A stretch of DNA of 64,000 nt from Paulinella micropora (lineage: Eukaryota > Cercozoa > Imbricatea > Euglyphida > Paulinellidae): NCBI GenBank assembly GCA_019918135.1, contig WBZZ01003147.1, forward strand, positions 180,001 through 244,000, read 5' to 3'. The position numbers were made by a program, and so were the translations under genes. The notes beneath the pieces were generated by a model that was not told where the DNA came from, did not search any database, and saw nothing but the letters and a program-made list of their open reading frames with translations. Below are positions 27,109 to 35,635 of this stretch, piece by piece; position 1 is the first letter of the stretch; each line of letters begins with the position of its first letter.

Positions 27109-27858
27109 TTATATGTATGTATCAAAATTACCATAACCATTCTGTGCTTTTAATTTCTCCGCTTCTTCTTCTTTTAAGTCTGTGGAACCCGAACTAAACT
27201 TAAAGCGGTTGCCTTTCGCCCGCTCCATTAAAAACCTCATTGAGTGCCATCCACAAGTCGAGGAAGTATCTGATTGTTGTTTTACTTGATTAACCTTCAT
27301 TAATAAATAACTATCGGGGTGGCTTTTATCAATTAGTTGTTTCATTTGTTGTTGAAAGTCTTCCGTTGGCTCGTAAAGTGCTAAAGGGTCATACACTTCC
27401 ACTGACCTGTCTTTATCCATACTTATCCATACGGCTATCCAATGAGACCCCGCTTGTTTGTGACTATCTAAATTCATAATAAATCCGTATCGCTTTCTTT
27501 TTTCTGGATTTAGTTTGTAGATTTCATCACTTGCTATCGCTCCGAGATACCATCCATATTTTTTCATTATGTCATCTATTTCGTTAGTCATTAGCCCGCG
27601 CCCCTCACCCTCTTGCTGTGGCTGTGGCTTTGGCTCTGGCTCTGGTTGCTGTTGCTCTTGCTCTGTCTCTGGTTGCTGTGGCTCCTCTGGTGGTGTTCGG
27701 TCTGGCAGTGTAGTCGTATCCGCTGCTGGCTCTGGTGGCGGTGGTAGCGGTTGGGGCATTCCCTCGTCAATATTTAAATCCGCTGAAACTTGTTTATCTA
27801 CATTTGGGTCTATTGTCATTTTGCTAGTTAGAGTTTTTACAAAATCCTTTTTATTCAT
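27109..27858 (-). CDS. PRO: Adenain/Ulp1-like maturation cysteine protease
   Basis: A 249-residue protein. After a Pro/Glu/Gln-rich low-complexity leader (residues about 35-88) the catalytic domain shows His139 in GSHWIAVWI, Asp157 in VEVYDPL and Cys202 in STCGWHSMRFL, the adenain order His-Asp-Cys, with Gln194/195 available for the oxyanion hole. It should cleave capsid or core precursors during assembly. Its start overlaps the end of the next upstream gene by 8 bp (27851-27858), which suggests coupled expression. The long linker may be a virion-targeting tail. Confidence 0.9.
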   Translation of the reverse strand: MNKKDFVKTLTSKMTIDPNVDKQVSADLNIDEGMPQPLPPPPEPAADTTTLPDRTPPEEPQQPETEQEQQQPEPEPKPQPQQEGEGRGLMTNEIDDIMKKYGWYLGAIASDEIYKLNPEKRKRYGFIMNLDSHKQAGSHWIAVWISMDKDRSVEVYDPLALYEPTEDFQQQMKQLIDKSHPDSYLLMKVNQVKQQSDTSSTCGWHSMRFLMERAKGNRFKFSSGSTDLKEEEAEKLKAQNGYGNFDTYI

Positions 27859-29203
27859 TGTGTGCCTCCAATCTTTGCGGGATAAGTATTTTTTTTTTCG
27901 CTATTGAAAATACCTTATCAATTAATTCATCTAATGTCTTCGCTCCAGTGTCTACGCGACTCTTGGGGGTATGGTAGGGGGTTTTTCCCCCTCCAGTACC
28001 TTTTTGTTCAGTAATACCCATATACTCTTCATATCTAGCATAATCCGCCACTTTTCTTTTTACGTTTTTCACCTCACTTCCAACATCAATATTAAACCTT
28101 TTAATCATGTTAATAATCCACTTTGAAGTGTCTTTGTAATTTAATTTGTTATGACCATCATTATCTAGTCTCTTTTTTAAAGCCTGTGCTAACTCTTTTA
28201 TGGTAATGGTTGGGTGATAAGTTTTTGAAAATCCAGAGATTAAAAATTGATTAATTTGTAAATTTTCAAGATGCTTACCCTTTTCTTCTGCTTTCTTTTT
28301 TTCCTTTTCAAGTTTTTCTTTATATTCTTCTGCTAACTTTTTCTGTTCTTCTAAAGATGTCGCTGTGGCTATAGCCATCTGAATATCTTGACTGGCTTTT
28401 TGTAAGTCTTTGAGACTCATCTTTTTAATGAATTTATCTGTATATCCTGCTAATTTCAGTGTTTCAATATCTTTCTGCTTTTGCTTTTTTTCTTCCTCAT
28501 ATTGCTCTTTCGTTTTCAATGGTGCTTCATCTCCTAAATTAGGTAAGGCTGGTGCTTGTGGTGGTGCTCCAAATGGTGGTGCTAATGGTGGTGCTTGTGG
28601 CGGTGCTCCAAATTGTGGTGCTTGTGGCTGTCCAAATTGTGGTGCTTGTTGTGGCTGTCCAAATTGTGGTGGCATAATATATTGATATTGCGGTGGCGGT
28701 GGCAATGCTTGTATTCTATTTTTTCTATCTTCTTCATATTTTACATCATCTATGAGTTTTTGCTCCCTTCTTAGTTCTCTGTCTTTTTGCTCTTGTCGTT
28801 CCTTAATATCTTCTATGTCTTTTCTTTGTTGCCTTTTATTCTCCTCTTCTATCTCATCCCTTTTCTTCTTTTCCTTTTCTTCCTCGTCATGTATTAACTC
28901 ATATTTCTTTTGTAAGTTGCTTTGTATCTGGTTTCGGTTCTCATGTTCAAGACGATTGAAATCAGATTTGATTATTTTTTCTCTTGGTTTGCGGCTAGCC
29001 CTTTGCGACTTTGGTTTGCTAATATATTTCATAAAAAGTTTAACGATTTGTAATGTGCTTAAATCATTTGTTTTCTTACCAAAATTAAGATAATATTTTT
29101 TACCCTTCTGGATAATATACGGCCTCCCGCTCTTATTTCTATAAACTCGTGGGGGTCTTACCTTAGCCTTTGATATTTTAGAATTGCGCTTCATGCTTCG
29201 CAT
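27851..29203 (-). CDS. Basic coiled-coil protein with QFGxPQ repeats
   Basis: A 450-residue protein. The first 85 residues are strongly basic (KRNSKISKAKVRPPRVYRNK), residues about 95-165 are a Glu/Lys/Arg coiled coil, then comes a proline/glutamine tract with repeated QFGQPQ/QFGAPPQAP units (about 180-225), a second coiled coil (about 235-315) and a folded C-terminal part. I do not recognise the family. Overlap with the protease gene and position in the morphogenesis block suggest a core, scaffold or DNA-binding virion protein. The start is ambiguous: ATGs at 29203 and 29194 both lie inside the hairpin module, and its stem B arm is translated as RNSKIS. Confidence 0.65.
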   Translation of the reverse strand: MRSMKRNSKISKAKVRPPRVYRNKSGRPYIIQKGKKYYLNFGKKTNDLSTLQIVKLFMKYISKPKSQRASRKPREKIIKSDFNRLEHENRNQIQSNLQKKYELIHDEEEKEKKKRDEIEEENKRQQRKDIEDIKERQEQKDRELRREQKLIDDVKYEEDRKNRIQALPPPPQYQYIMPPQFGQPQQAPQFGQPQAPQFGAPPQAPPLAPPFGAPPQAPALPNLGDEAPLKTKEQYEEEKKQKQKDIETLKLAGYTDKFIKKMSLKDLQKASQDIQMAIATATSLEEQKKLAEEYKEKLEKEKKKAEEKGKHLENLQINQFLISGFSKTYHPTITIKELAQALKKRLDNDGHNKLNYKDTSKWIINMIKRFNIDVGSEVKNVKRKVADYARYEEYMGITEQKGTGGGKTPYHTPKSRVDTGAKTLDELIDKVFSIAKKKILIPQRLEAHNE

Positions 29204-29315
29204 TATCGCTTATTCTAAAACATCTATTTTTCTTTATTAAAAAAATTAATCTGAAACGATGGTTATCAACAAACGAGAATGAGCAAAGCGAATGAGAGTG
29301 AAGTTGATAACTATC
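29172..29315 (-). promoter_or_regulatory. Hairpin module, copy 1 (no palindrome insert)
   Basis: On the minus strand, stem A is GATAGTTATCAAC paired with GTTGATAACCATC, enclosing CACTCTCATTCGCTT. This is followed by AAAGAAAAA and stem B, GATGTTTTAGAAT paired with ATTCTAAAATATC. The same parts in the same order occur upstream of the integrase. Here it overlaps the 5' end of the coiled-coil gene and the last codons of the small basic protein gene. Confidence 0.8.
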
Positions 29316-29619
29316 AGCGGAACTTTACAGCCCCTCCTCGTTGCTTACCATACCCAAGTTTTGCAGCAGTTGAACCAATACGAGACGCATATGGAACCCC
29401 GACATCGCCGAGGGCATTAGCGGTCTTTGAAATAATCTTATTATCGCGAAGAAATTTATTAACAGCCATTGCGGTTTTTCCGACCTTAGCCCAGTTAATC
29501 TTTCCTCCCTTTTGACCACTCTTCTTGGTTTTCTTTTTTCCTCCCTTCTGTGGCATTGATGGATTGTATCCGATGTTATATCCTGATGGTTGTGAAATTA
29601 TCACTGGTGATACTGGCAT
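29314..29619 (-). CDS. Small basic virion protein
   Basis: I start at the ATG at 29619 (102 residues); the 29679 start adds a hydrophobic leader that overlaps the ATPase gene end. The N-terminus is Pro/Ser/Tyr-rich (MPVSPVIISQPSGYN), then a KKGG/KK cluster, then an amphipathic basic helix (WAKVGKTAMAVNKFLRDNKI) and VPYASRIGSTAAKLGYGKQR followed by GG. Small Gly/Lys-rich proteins ending in a 'GxGxRGG' motif recur in protist DNA viruses and resemble adenovirus core or membrane-lytic peptides. I infer DNA condensation or membrane activity. Confidence 0.65.
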   Translation of the reverse strand: MPVSPVIISQPSGYNIGYNPSMPQKGGKKKTKKSGQKGGKINWAKVGKTAMAVNKFLRDNKIISKTANALGDVGVPYASRIGSTAAKLGYGKQRGGAVKFR

Positions 29620-29659
29620 ATATAATACAGAAAAATAATTAATTACGAATTTTATTTTT

Positions 29660-30493
29660 TTACTTAAGACGATAAGCAAAGTTTTTTCTTAACTCATCAT
29701 CAACACTTGAAACATAAAGAAAATTAAATCTCTCCTTTGTTGCTTCGTGATACTTTTGAGGAAAGTAATCAAAATCAAAAGATAAGTCTAAGTGTTTATA
29801 CACGAGTTCCATTTTATCCTGAGACTGGCTTGGAAAGATTAACAAATAATCTAACTGCTTAATGGCTTCTGGCCGTAGGTCGTTCAGATACTGACTAGAC
29901 ATAATCACCTTTGATTTATAGTGCCTATTCTTTTTTAACAAATCGCTTACGGACTTATCTCTTAAACCGCTCCCTAAATCATCCAAAACAAAAACAACCT
30001 CTGGCGAAATATATTTGCTTGGCCTTTCTTTCGGTGCCTCCTTTATCTGTTTCTTTTCTTTTCCAAAGTATAAAAATTGTGGCTTCTCTATTTCTTCTTC
30101 ATCTTTGATTTCGCCTTCTTGCTCTTCGTCTGGTTTGTTCAATTTGTCTAATTCGTAATCTATGACACTATCTCCGACACGTCGGAGATTACCATCCGAT
30201 TTGAGAAAGGTATATATTGCCATCGGGTTGCCTCTGTTCTTAAAGTGCTTAACCATTGCTTTATAAATGTAGTCCTTGTGGATTGTTGAAGCGATAATAA
30301 CGATACGGGTTTTTCTGTCTGTTGTCCGTTTCAGTATTTCAAATAGTGCTGTCGTCTTACCGCTCTTCTTACGGGCAAGTAGAAATATATTGGCATAAGG
30401 CTCATTGAATAATTTATAACCCTTGGCCTTTTTGTTTCCATCACCCTCTTGTTTTACTGGCTTCACCTTGACATTGTTTATCTTAAGCATCAT
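29660..30493 (-). CDS. ATPase: FtsK/HerA-type genome packaging ATPase
   Basis: I use the ATG at 30493 (277 residues), which leaves 8 bp to the upstream gene; the longer frame to 30523 overlaps it. Walker A is ARKKSGKTT (about 40-48), a beta strand RIVIIAST follows, and Walker B is VVFVLDD (about 166-172), with a downstream SSQYLNDL sensor-like stretch. This is the A32-like ATPase that pumps DNA into the capsid. The variable region after the first strand contains palindrome copy 3, read as NLRRVGDS (about 102-109), next to an acidic Glu/Asp insert. Catalytic motifs are intact. Confidence 0.92.
   Translation of the reverse strand: MMLKINNVKVKPVKQEGDGNKKAKGYKLFNEPYANIFLLARKKSGKTTALFEILKRTTDRKTRIVIIASTIHKDYIYKAMVKHFKNRGNPMAIYTFLKSDGNLRRVGDSVIDYELDKLNKPDEEQEGEIKDEEEIEKPQFLYFGKEKKQIKEAPKERPSKYISPEVVFVLDDLGSGLRDKSVSDLLKKNRHYKSKVIMSSQYLNDLRPEAIKQLDYLLIFPSQSQDKMELVYKHLDLSFDFDYFPQKYHEATKERFNFLYVSSVDDELRKNFAYRLK
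30170..30189 (-). repeat. In-gene 20-bp inverted repeat, copy 3
   Basis: On the coding strand the arms are ATCTCCGAC and GTCGGAGAT around a GT centre, flanked by A on both sides. It encodes N-L-R-R-V-G-D-S in the ATPase, the same peptide as copy 1, and shares the following GTGT with copy 1. Confidence 0.9.
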
Positions 30494-30501
30494 ATATATT
30501 A

Positions 30502-30864
30502 TTAAGCAAGAAATTCCAAACACACAACAATTCTTCCCGCTAAATTTCCTGTGTCAATATTTCCGCTGTCGGTCTCAAGGACTTTAAGTGTATATTGTCC
30601 GTCCGTCCATCCGACGACACCCAAATTATAACCGAGATTTGAAATGTTTGCTGTAGTGCTGTCCGCAAATGTTCCAATAATTCCAATTCTATCCATGTAA
30701 AGAATTCTGGTTTTGGTTTCCGTCTGGTCGTTCATATAGTGGATAAACTTAACATTCATTTTGGTGGGTGTGAATGACATTTGGATATTCTTATTAAATG
30801 TTTTGCTTCCTCCAGCAAAATCATTGCTTAGAAAAATAATCTTTTGGTATTTATAGTCAGTCAT
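30502..30864 (-). CDS. Unknown small protein, likely virion component
   Basis: Starting at the ATG at 30864 gives 120 residues (MTDYKYQKIIFLSNDF...). It is strand-rich with no charge clusters and ends GRIVVCLEFLA. I do not recognise it. Its place between the ATPase and the membrane protein in the morphogenesis block suggests a structural role, perhaps a small jelly-roll or cement protein. Confidence 0.6.
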   Translation of the reverse strand: MTDYKYQKIIFLSNDFAGGSKTFNKNIQMSFTPTKMNVKFIHYMNDQTETKTRILYMDRIGIIGTFADSTTANISNLGYNLGVVGWTDGQYTLKVLETDSGNIDTGNLAGRIVVCLEFLA

Positions 30865-31108
30865 GTTTATATTACTGATGATAAACTTTTTAATAATCAA
30901 AATATTTTCGCGGACTGCCTGCGACTTTTACTCACGGATAAGTGAAAAAAAGAATATAAGTTGTGTTTATTGTATTCAAAAAGGTATAGATACTAAATTT
31001 AAATGTATTTACAAACCGATGAGTGATTGGTGTGTTAGTTTTGATGAAGCCCTGCCTTTAATGTGCTCAAATGATGATATGTGGTATAAAATACATACCT
31101 ATGAATGC
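30865..31108. other. Gap with a weak plus-strand frame
   Basis: An 86-codon plus frame (30863-31123) with several Cys and Trp overlaps the 5' region of one minus gene and the 3' end of another. It could be a real small antisense gene but nothing supports it. The rest is A+T-rich and probably holds the promoter of the gene at 30864. Confidence 0.3.
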
Positions 31109-31462
31109 TCACTTCTTACTTGAAGAAGGCGATGGAAGCACTATGCCGATGAGTAGTGTAAGGATGCCTACATAAACATTAGCCTGCTCGCAAGGTAGAT
31201 TATGCTGAGCGAGTTTTATTAAGCATATTGTAATTATTGCTATAATGATACACATTTGAAATAGATACTTAATCATTCTGCTGTCGGTTGGTCTGTTTTT
31301 TATACAACAACACGACCAGTTATCCTCCAATTCATGCTCTATCTTTTTTTCTTCAGTCTTTAGTTCTACTTCAAGAACACGGGACTTTAATTCTGGAGTT
31401 AGTTCGCCATCCATATCCATAATAGGCGGTGGTCTGTGAAGTCTGGTTGTATTATTAGCCAT
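31109..31462 (-). CDS. Two-helix membrane protein
   Basis: A 117-residue protein. An acidic, helical N-terminus (LKSRVLEVELKTEEKKIEHE) is followed by a CCC cluster, a first hydrophobic helix (about 70-88, FQMCIIIAIITICLIKLA) and a second (about 97-112) ending GIVLPSPSSSKK. Short proteins with a C-terminal 'helix-LPSP' ending occur in PLVs and related algal viruses. I infer an inner-membrane or vertex-associated virion protein. It overlaps the end of the fibre gene by 8 bp. Confidence 0.7.
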   Translation of the reverse strand: MANNTTRLHRPPPIMDMDGELTPELKSRVLEVELKTEEKKIEHELEDNWSCCCIKNRPTDSRMIKYLFQMCIIIAIITICLIKLAQHNLPCEQANVYVGILTLLIGIVLPSPSSSKK

Positions 31463-33794
31463 TTTCTCTAATTTCTTGTAGTATATTCATGAGATTTTTA
31501 TTTTCTTTTTCTAAATTAACTACCCTATCTCGGACATGTCCGAGATTATCTGATAATTGTTGAACCGCCTTAATTAACGGGGCGATAAACTCGGAATAAC
31601 CTATACCATAACCGACATCACCACTATCAACACATTTAACATCTTCTGGATTAACACTCACACCTTTCAATTCGTATTCTTTTCTTTGCTTTGGACACGG
31701 AACCATAATTGTTTCTTTTATAAAACCACCAAAATCTAGCATATCCATTTCTGTTAGTATTTCTTCTAATTCCTGTGCTATTAAGCCAGTCCTACATTTC
31801 TTTTTGTCATCAATCATACGATAGCAAACTGGATTTAACTTATTAATAAAATCTAAGCCTAAACATTCCTTTATATCTTCTTTTTTTCTCCTGTCTGAAT
31901 ATTGAATTGGATTAGACAATACCCATAATTGCCCATCGCTTGCTCTTAATGACATTAAAGCAGTATTTGAATTATTCTCCCATATGAAACCACTCGTTGA
32001 AGAACCATTTACTCTAAATCTAATAGAATAAGAAGTTAATCCTCCGCCTACTCCTCCTGCTGGTGCTGTTCCTCCACTTAATGCTTTATTTGCCCCAGAC
32101 TGGCTCATATAAATTCCCCAGTTTGAATCTCCAATGTCCCACATAAATAGTCCTCTCGCATTCGTCCCGTCTGTTTGTCCTTGAATTGCTATTTTCGCCC
32201 CATTAGTTGATGCTGATGCCGTTGTTAGCACCCCAGAATATGTAATCCCCGAACTTGCTGTTATTAATCTTTTCGTCCATAAAGTCCCATTGAGTCCATT
32301 CAAAGACATTAACAATTGCTCAGAGCCATTCTCCCACACAAAACCAGTATCTGAACCAGCATTACATCTAAATCGCATAGCCCATTGATTGAAATCATTT
32401 CCTGCGACTGGTGAACCACCTGCTAAACTTCTAGTATTCGTGGCTCCTTGATTAGTTGCCATATAAATCCCCCATGACGTAGTATCTGTATCATATAAAA
32501 ATATACCTTGTCCGCTTCCTCCATCTACTTTATTTTGGATAGATAACTTGCAGCCTCCATCGGCTGTTAATAATCCGCTTGCAGTTATTGCCTTCGTTGT
32601 TAATAAACCTGATGTGCTATTAATGCCCATTGCGGTATTAAAGGTTATATTACTTCCTACCGATACCCCTGATGCGTATTGAAAAAGGAGATTAGTACCT
32701 TTTTCTATCTGGAAATTTGAAGTGACAGAACTTGACTTATGATTAGATGCTCCGTCCCAATAACAATCAAATTTCAATGCCACATTACTATGACCATTGC
32801 TAATTAATTGAAAAACTGGATAATTGGGGTCAGTTGCTGTAAAAGTTTGTATGTGTGGCCCTGCTACACCAGATGTCCCGTATAATTCTAATCCTCCCGT
32901 GTATGCGGACAATCCTCTTGTTGTTCTTCCCACGATTAATGGTTTATCCTGTGCTATTGTTATTTTATCACTTGCAGTTATTGTCGTCCCTGTTATGGTC
33001 GTGCCACTTATCGTTCCGCCACTTGTTATGTTGTTTGAATTCATATCTAAGGCACCATAAAACCGCATACCGCCCGCATTGTTAAAACGGACAATGTCAG
33101 ACGACAGCGACTTATTATCCAAAAGTTTTGAAATATAAAGTCCTGCTCCTTTTACATCAAAAGCCACATTCGTGAATAGGTAGCCTCTTTGGTCGGCGGT
33201 TCCACTTGAATCCGTGTTTAAAGTGTATAAGAAAGACTGCCAATCTCCTGTTGTCTGTGAAAAGAATATGTCTCCTCCGTTTTGGTTTAATATCCGCGCC
33301 CCATTATATGTTATATTCCCGCCATTAATGATATCCACATTATTAAAATCGGCTTGGCTTAATAAGGTCAGTGCTCTTACATCATTTCTACTTCCATTAA
33401 ATATTTTAATTCCTGTTATGGTTTGGTCTCCTGTTAATTTTACATTTTGTCCGTCCAATGTGTCCGCATACCCTTTTGTCGCTCCGTCTGTTGATAATGT
33501 CGGAGTTCCAAGGTTGGCTATTTTGCTACTATTACAATCTAGCCCCGAAGCATTTACCCAGCCGACAATCGTCCCGTCAATAATAAAACTTATTTTTTTC
33601 GCAGAAATTTCAAAGTTGTAATATGTTGCTGTTTTCATATCCAAACTAGCAATTGACCCAATATTACTGGTAGAATTGAAAACGATAAATGTCCCCTTTG
33701 TTGTTGAATTGATTGAGTTTCCAGTTATTTCAACGCCACTGCTATATGTCTTAATTCCTGCTATGGTTTGGTTTCCTGTTAGTTTCACATTTTG
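31455..33794 (-). CDS. Giant fibre, C-terminal part with S74 chaperone domain
   Basis: This frame continues directly from the TGA at 33795-33797 (next codons CAA AAT GTG). It has at least two KLTGNQT/KLTGDQT repeats, then long strand-rich segments (GIFLYDTDTTSWGIYM, GLFMWDIGDSNWGIYM) and a C-terminal S74 intramolecular chaperone domain: SDRRKKEDIKECLGLDFINK, GLIAQELEEIL, then a coiled coil. The Ser-Asp of YSDRRK is the self-cleavage site in this family. Such domains trimerise tail-spike and fibre proteins and are then released. Palindrome copy 4 lies in the final coiled coil. With the upstream part it would make one fibre of about 1375 residues. Confidence 0.85.
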   Translation of the reverse strand, partial: QNVKLTGNQTIAGIKTYSSGVEITGNSINSTTKGTFIVFNSTSNIGSIASLDMKTATYYNFEISAKKISFIIDGTIVGWVNASGLDCNSSKIANLGTPTLSTDGATKGYADTLDGQNVKLTGDQTITGIKIFNGSRNDVRALTLLSQADFNNVDIINGGNITYNGARILNQNGGDIFFSQTTGDWQSFLYTLNTDSSGTADQRGYLFTNVAFDVKGAGLYISKLLDNKSLSSDIVRFNNAGGMRFYGALDMNSNNITSGGTISGTTITGTTITASDKITIAQDKPLIVGRTTRGLSAYTGGLELYGTSGVAGPHIQTFTATDPNYPVFQLISNGHSNVALKFDCYWDGASNHKSSSVTSNFQIEKGTNLLFQYASGVSVGSNITFNTAMGINSTSGLLTTKAITASGLLTADGGCKLSIQNKVDGGSGQGIFLYDTDTTSWGIYMATNQGATNTRSLAGGSPVAGNDFNQWAMRFRCNAGSDTGFVWENGSEQLLMSLNGLNGTLWTKRLITASSGITYSGVLTTASASTNGAKIAIQGQTDGTNARGLFMWDIGDSNWGIYMSQSGANKALSGGTAPAGGVGGGLTSYSIRFRVNGSSTSGFIWENNSNTALMSLRASDGQLWVLSNPIQYSDRRKKEDIKECLGLDFINKLNPVCYRMIDDKKKCRTGLIAQELEEILTEMDMLDFGGFIKETIMVPCPKQRKEYELKGVSVNPEDVKCVDSGDVGYGIGYSEFIAPLIKAVQQLSDNLGHVRDRVVNLEKENKNLMNILQEIRENG
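31527..31546 (-). repeat. In-gene 20-bp palindrome, copy 4
   Basis: ATCTCGGACATGTCCGAGAT is a perfect palindrome. Relative to copies 1-3 it has C-to-G and G-to-C changes matched on both arms. It is flanked by A on both sides in the coding sense and read as N-L-G-H-V-R-D in the coiled coil after the S74 domain. Confidence 0.9.
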
Positions 33795-35582
33795 TCAGTC
33801 TAATGTATCTACATAACTTTTGTTTGCTCCGTCCGTTGTCGCTGTTGGCGTGGCTAAGTTTGTTATTTTTCTGTTGTTTAAAGATAGTGTCGTGCCCGTT
33901 GCTGTCGCGATTACATTATCACCCGCATATAAATCAACATATGACCCTGTTATTTGTATTGGATAATAAGTCGCTGTTGCTATTTTTTGTGCGGCAATCA
34001 TTCCTATATTTGTCGCTGTATCAAAGGCAACACCGATACCATCAAAAGCGGTTGGAGCAGTAGCGCCCCGTACTTCTATTGTTGAAGTAAATTTTTTATT
34101 CCCTGCTATGGTTTGGTCTCCTGTTAGTTTAACCACCGAAGTGTCAAGAGTAGAAACATCCACACCATCAACAAGATTAACATTTGTTATGCTTTGGCTT
34201 TTCATATCAATCCCCGCACTAGCATTTATTATGTTGCTGAATGTTTTGGTTCCTGCTATGGTTTGGTCTCCTGTTAGTTTAACGACAGAAGTATCAAGAG
34301 TAGAAACATCAACACCATCAACATTACCAACATTTGTAATGGCAAAACCACCCATATTTAAACTGCCCGTCATAGCCGTTGTGCCGTCCTTGGCTAGTTT
34401 CGTATCGGTATATGCTTTTGTTGAAGCATCATTGTCATAGAATGGTGCAGGAAGTCCGCTGATTGCTGTCGTGCTGTTAAAATTTAAAACATTATTTGTC
34501 AATGTCATTCCACCCCCTGTTGTTGGAGCAAAAAGTATGGACGAGCCGACAAAAGATAATGGATAGCCCGTTGCTCCACCTGCCTCCGACGAATAGATAG
34601 AGCCCATATTATTGTTATAATTAAAGAATAATTTGCCTGTGTTTAATGGATTTGAGTCTTTTACGGCCACATAAGTAGTAAATGTTTTGTTCCCTGTTAT
34701 GGTTTGGTCTCCTGTTAGTTTTACCACCGAAGTATCAAGAGCCGAAACATCAATACCATCAACATTACCGACATTTGTTATGTTAAATCCGCCCATATTT
34801 AAATCCGCTATCATCAAAGCGAGACCATCCAATCTAAGAAAAGGTGAGTTTGTGTTTCTCCATTGCCCTGTGCTATAAATGAGTAGTTGGTTATCGGCGG
34901 GTGTGCCCGTTATTGTAACATCGCTGTGTGTATTAATTGAGCCGTCCGCTGACACTTTCGCATTGTTCGCTATGTGCTCTGTTATCCAATCATCAACATC
35001 TTTTGTATTTAGTAAATTAACTCCCGTTATGTTCAAATATCCGCCCATACTAATATTGCCGAATTCATCAACATTTATCGGAAATGTTTTATTTACCCAG
35101 TTTATTGAGTTATATGTTAGATAACTATTCATAGCAATTGGTGCTGTTATGACTACATCAGAGAGTGTATCAATTGAGCCGATTGTTGTATTTCTCCATT
35201 TACCATCTACATCATTATATGTTAAGTATTGCCCGACCACTGGTGCGGATATGTTTGTGTCTATGAGATTGTATAAACTGGTTTGGTGCGGATTACTTGT
35301 ATTGGAGCGGTGTTGAGTTGAGGCTTTAACTTCGTCGTTGTCCCTTACTCGTTGCTCTGTGTAGTATAAATTTTTTCCTTCTTTGACATCTGTTGTTGAT
35401 TTGGTAGATAATCTTGTATCAAACCGCCCGTCAGTGTAATAAAGATTTACGGGTTTGGCATCTTCTGGCACTCTGTCTGTGTTTAAACCAATAATATTAG
35501 TGTTGGTAAGGTCTAAGTTTTTTATGTCTAGACTATCAACAGCAATTTCTGATAAACCTAGGAAGGATTTATATTGCGACAT
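33795..35582 (-). CDS. Giant fibre, N-terminal repeat part
   Basis: 595 residues up to an in-frame TGA. The start (MSQYKSFLGLSEIAVDSLDI) is followed by repeats of the form GVDVSTLDTSVVKLTGDQTI, then AG.KTF, about every 50-100 residues, a pattern of trimeric beta-prism fibre shafts. The DNA repeats are near-identical at 34108, 34258 and 34699. The repeat at the break is otherwise normal: YVDTLD-stop-QNVKLTGNQTI, whereas a downstream copy has DTLDGQNVKLTGDQTI. So one GGA has become TGA. Upstream of the start is TTTTTTTAATAATTATTAAT, shared with a divergent plus-strand gene. Confidence 0.85.
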   Translation of the reverse strand: MSQYKSFLGLSEIAVDSLDIKNLDLTNTNIIGLNTDRVPEDAKPVNLYYTDGRFDTRLSTKSTTDVKEGKNLYYTEQRVRDNDEVKASTQHRSNTSNPHQTSLYNLIDTNISAPVVGQYLTYNDVDGKWRNTTIGSIDTLSDVVITAPIAMNSYLTYNSINWVNKTFPINVDEFGNISMGGYLNITGVNLLNTKDVDDWITEHIANNAKVSADGSINTHSDVTITGTPADNQLLIYSTGQWRNTNSPFLRLDGLALMIADLNMGGFNITNVGNVDGIDVSALDTSVVKLTGDQTITGNKTFTTYVAVKDSNPLNTGKLFFNYNNNMGSIYSSEAGGATGYPLSFVGSSILFAPTTGGGMTLTNNVLNFNSTTAISGLPAPFYDNDASTKAYTDTKLAKDGTTAMTGSLNMGGFAITNVGNVDGVDVSTLDTSVVKLTGDQTIAGTKTFSNIINASAGIDMKSQSITNVNLVDGVDVSTLDTSVVKLTGDQTIAGNKKFTSTIEVRGATAPTAFDGIGVAFDTATNIGMIAAQKIATATYYPIQITGSYVDLYAGDNVIATATGTTLSLNNRKITNLATPTATTDGANKSYVDTLD

Positions 35583-35635
35583 ATTATATTAATAATTATT
35601 AAAAAAATACTAAAATATATTAATCTTAGTATAGA
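35583..35635. promoter_or_regulatory. A+T-rich bidirectional promoter gap
   Basis: About 53 bp of almost pure A+T separates the divergent fibre gene and the acidic/basic protein gene, with TTTTTTTAATAATTATTAAT on the minus side. Similar T7-AATAATA runs precede the spike candidate (24640-24660) and coiled-coil gene (29235-29250). Confidence 0.5.

Noticed and set aside
30863-31123. 86-codon plus-strand frame with Cys and Trp inside the virus
   Set aside because: It overlaps the start region of one minus gene and the end of another, has no recognisable motif, and lacks a clear promoter. Left as a weak possibility only.
33795-33797. Alternative genetic code with TGA as an amino acid
   Set aside because: TGA closes other frames here (for example the copy of gene ends at 23360-23362 and 4166-4168), so one internal TGA is better explained as a mutation or leaky stop.
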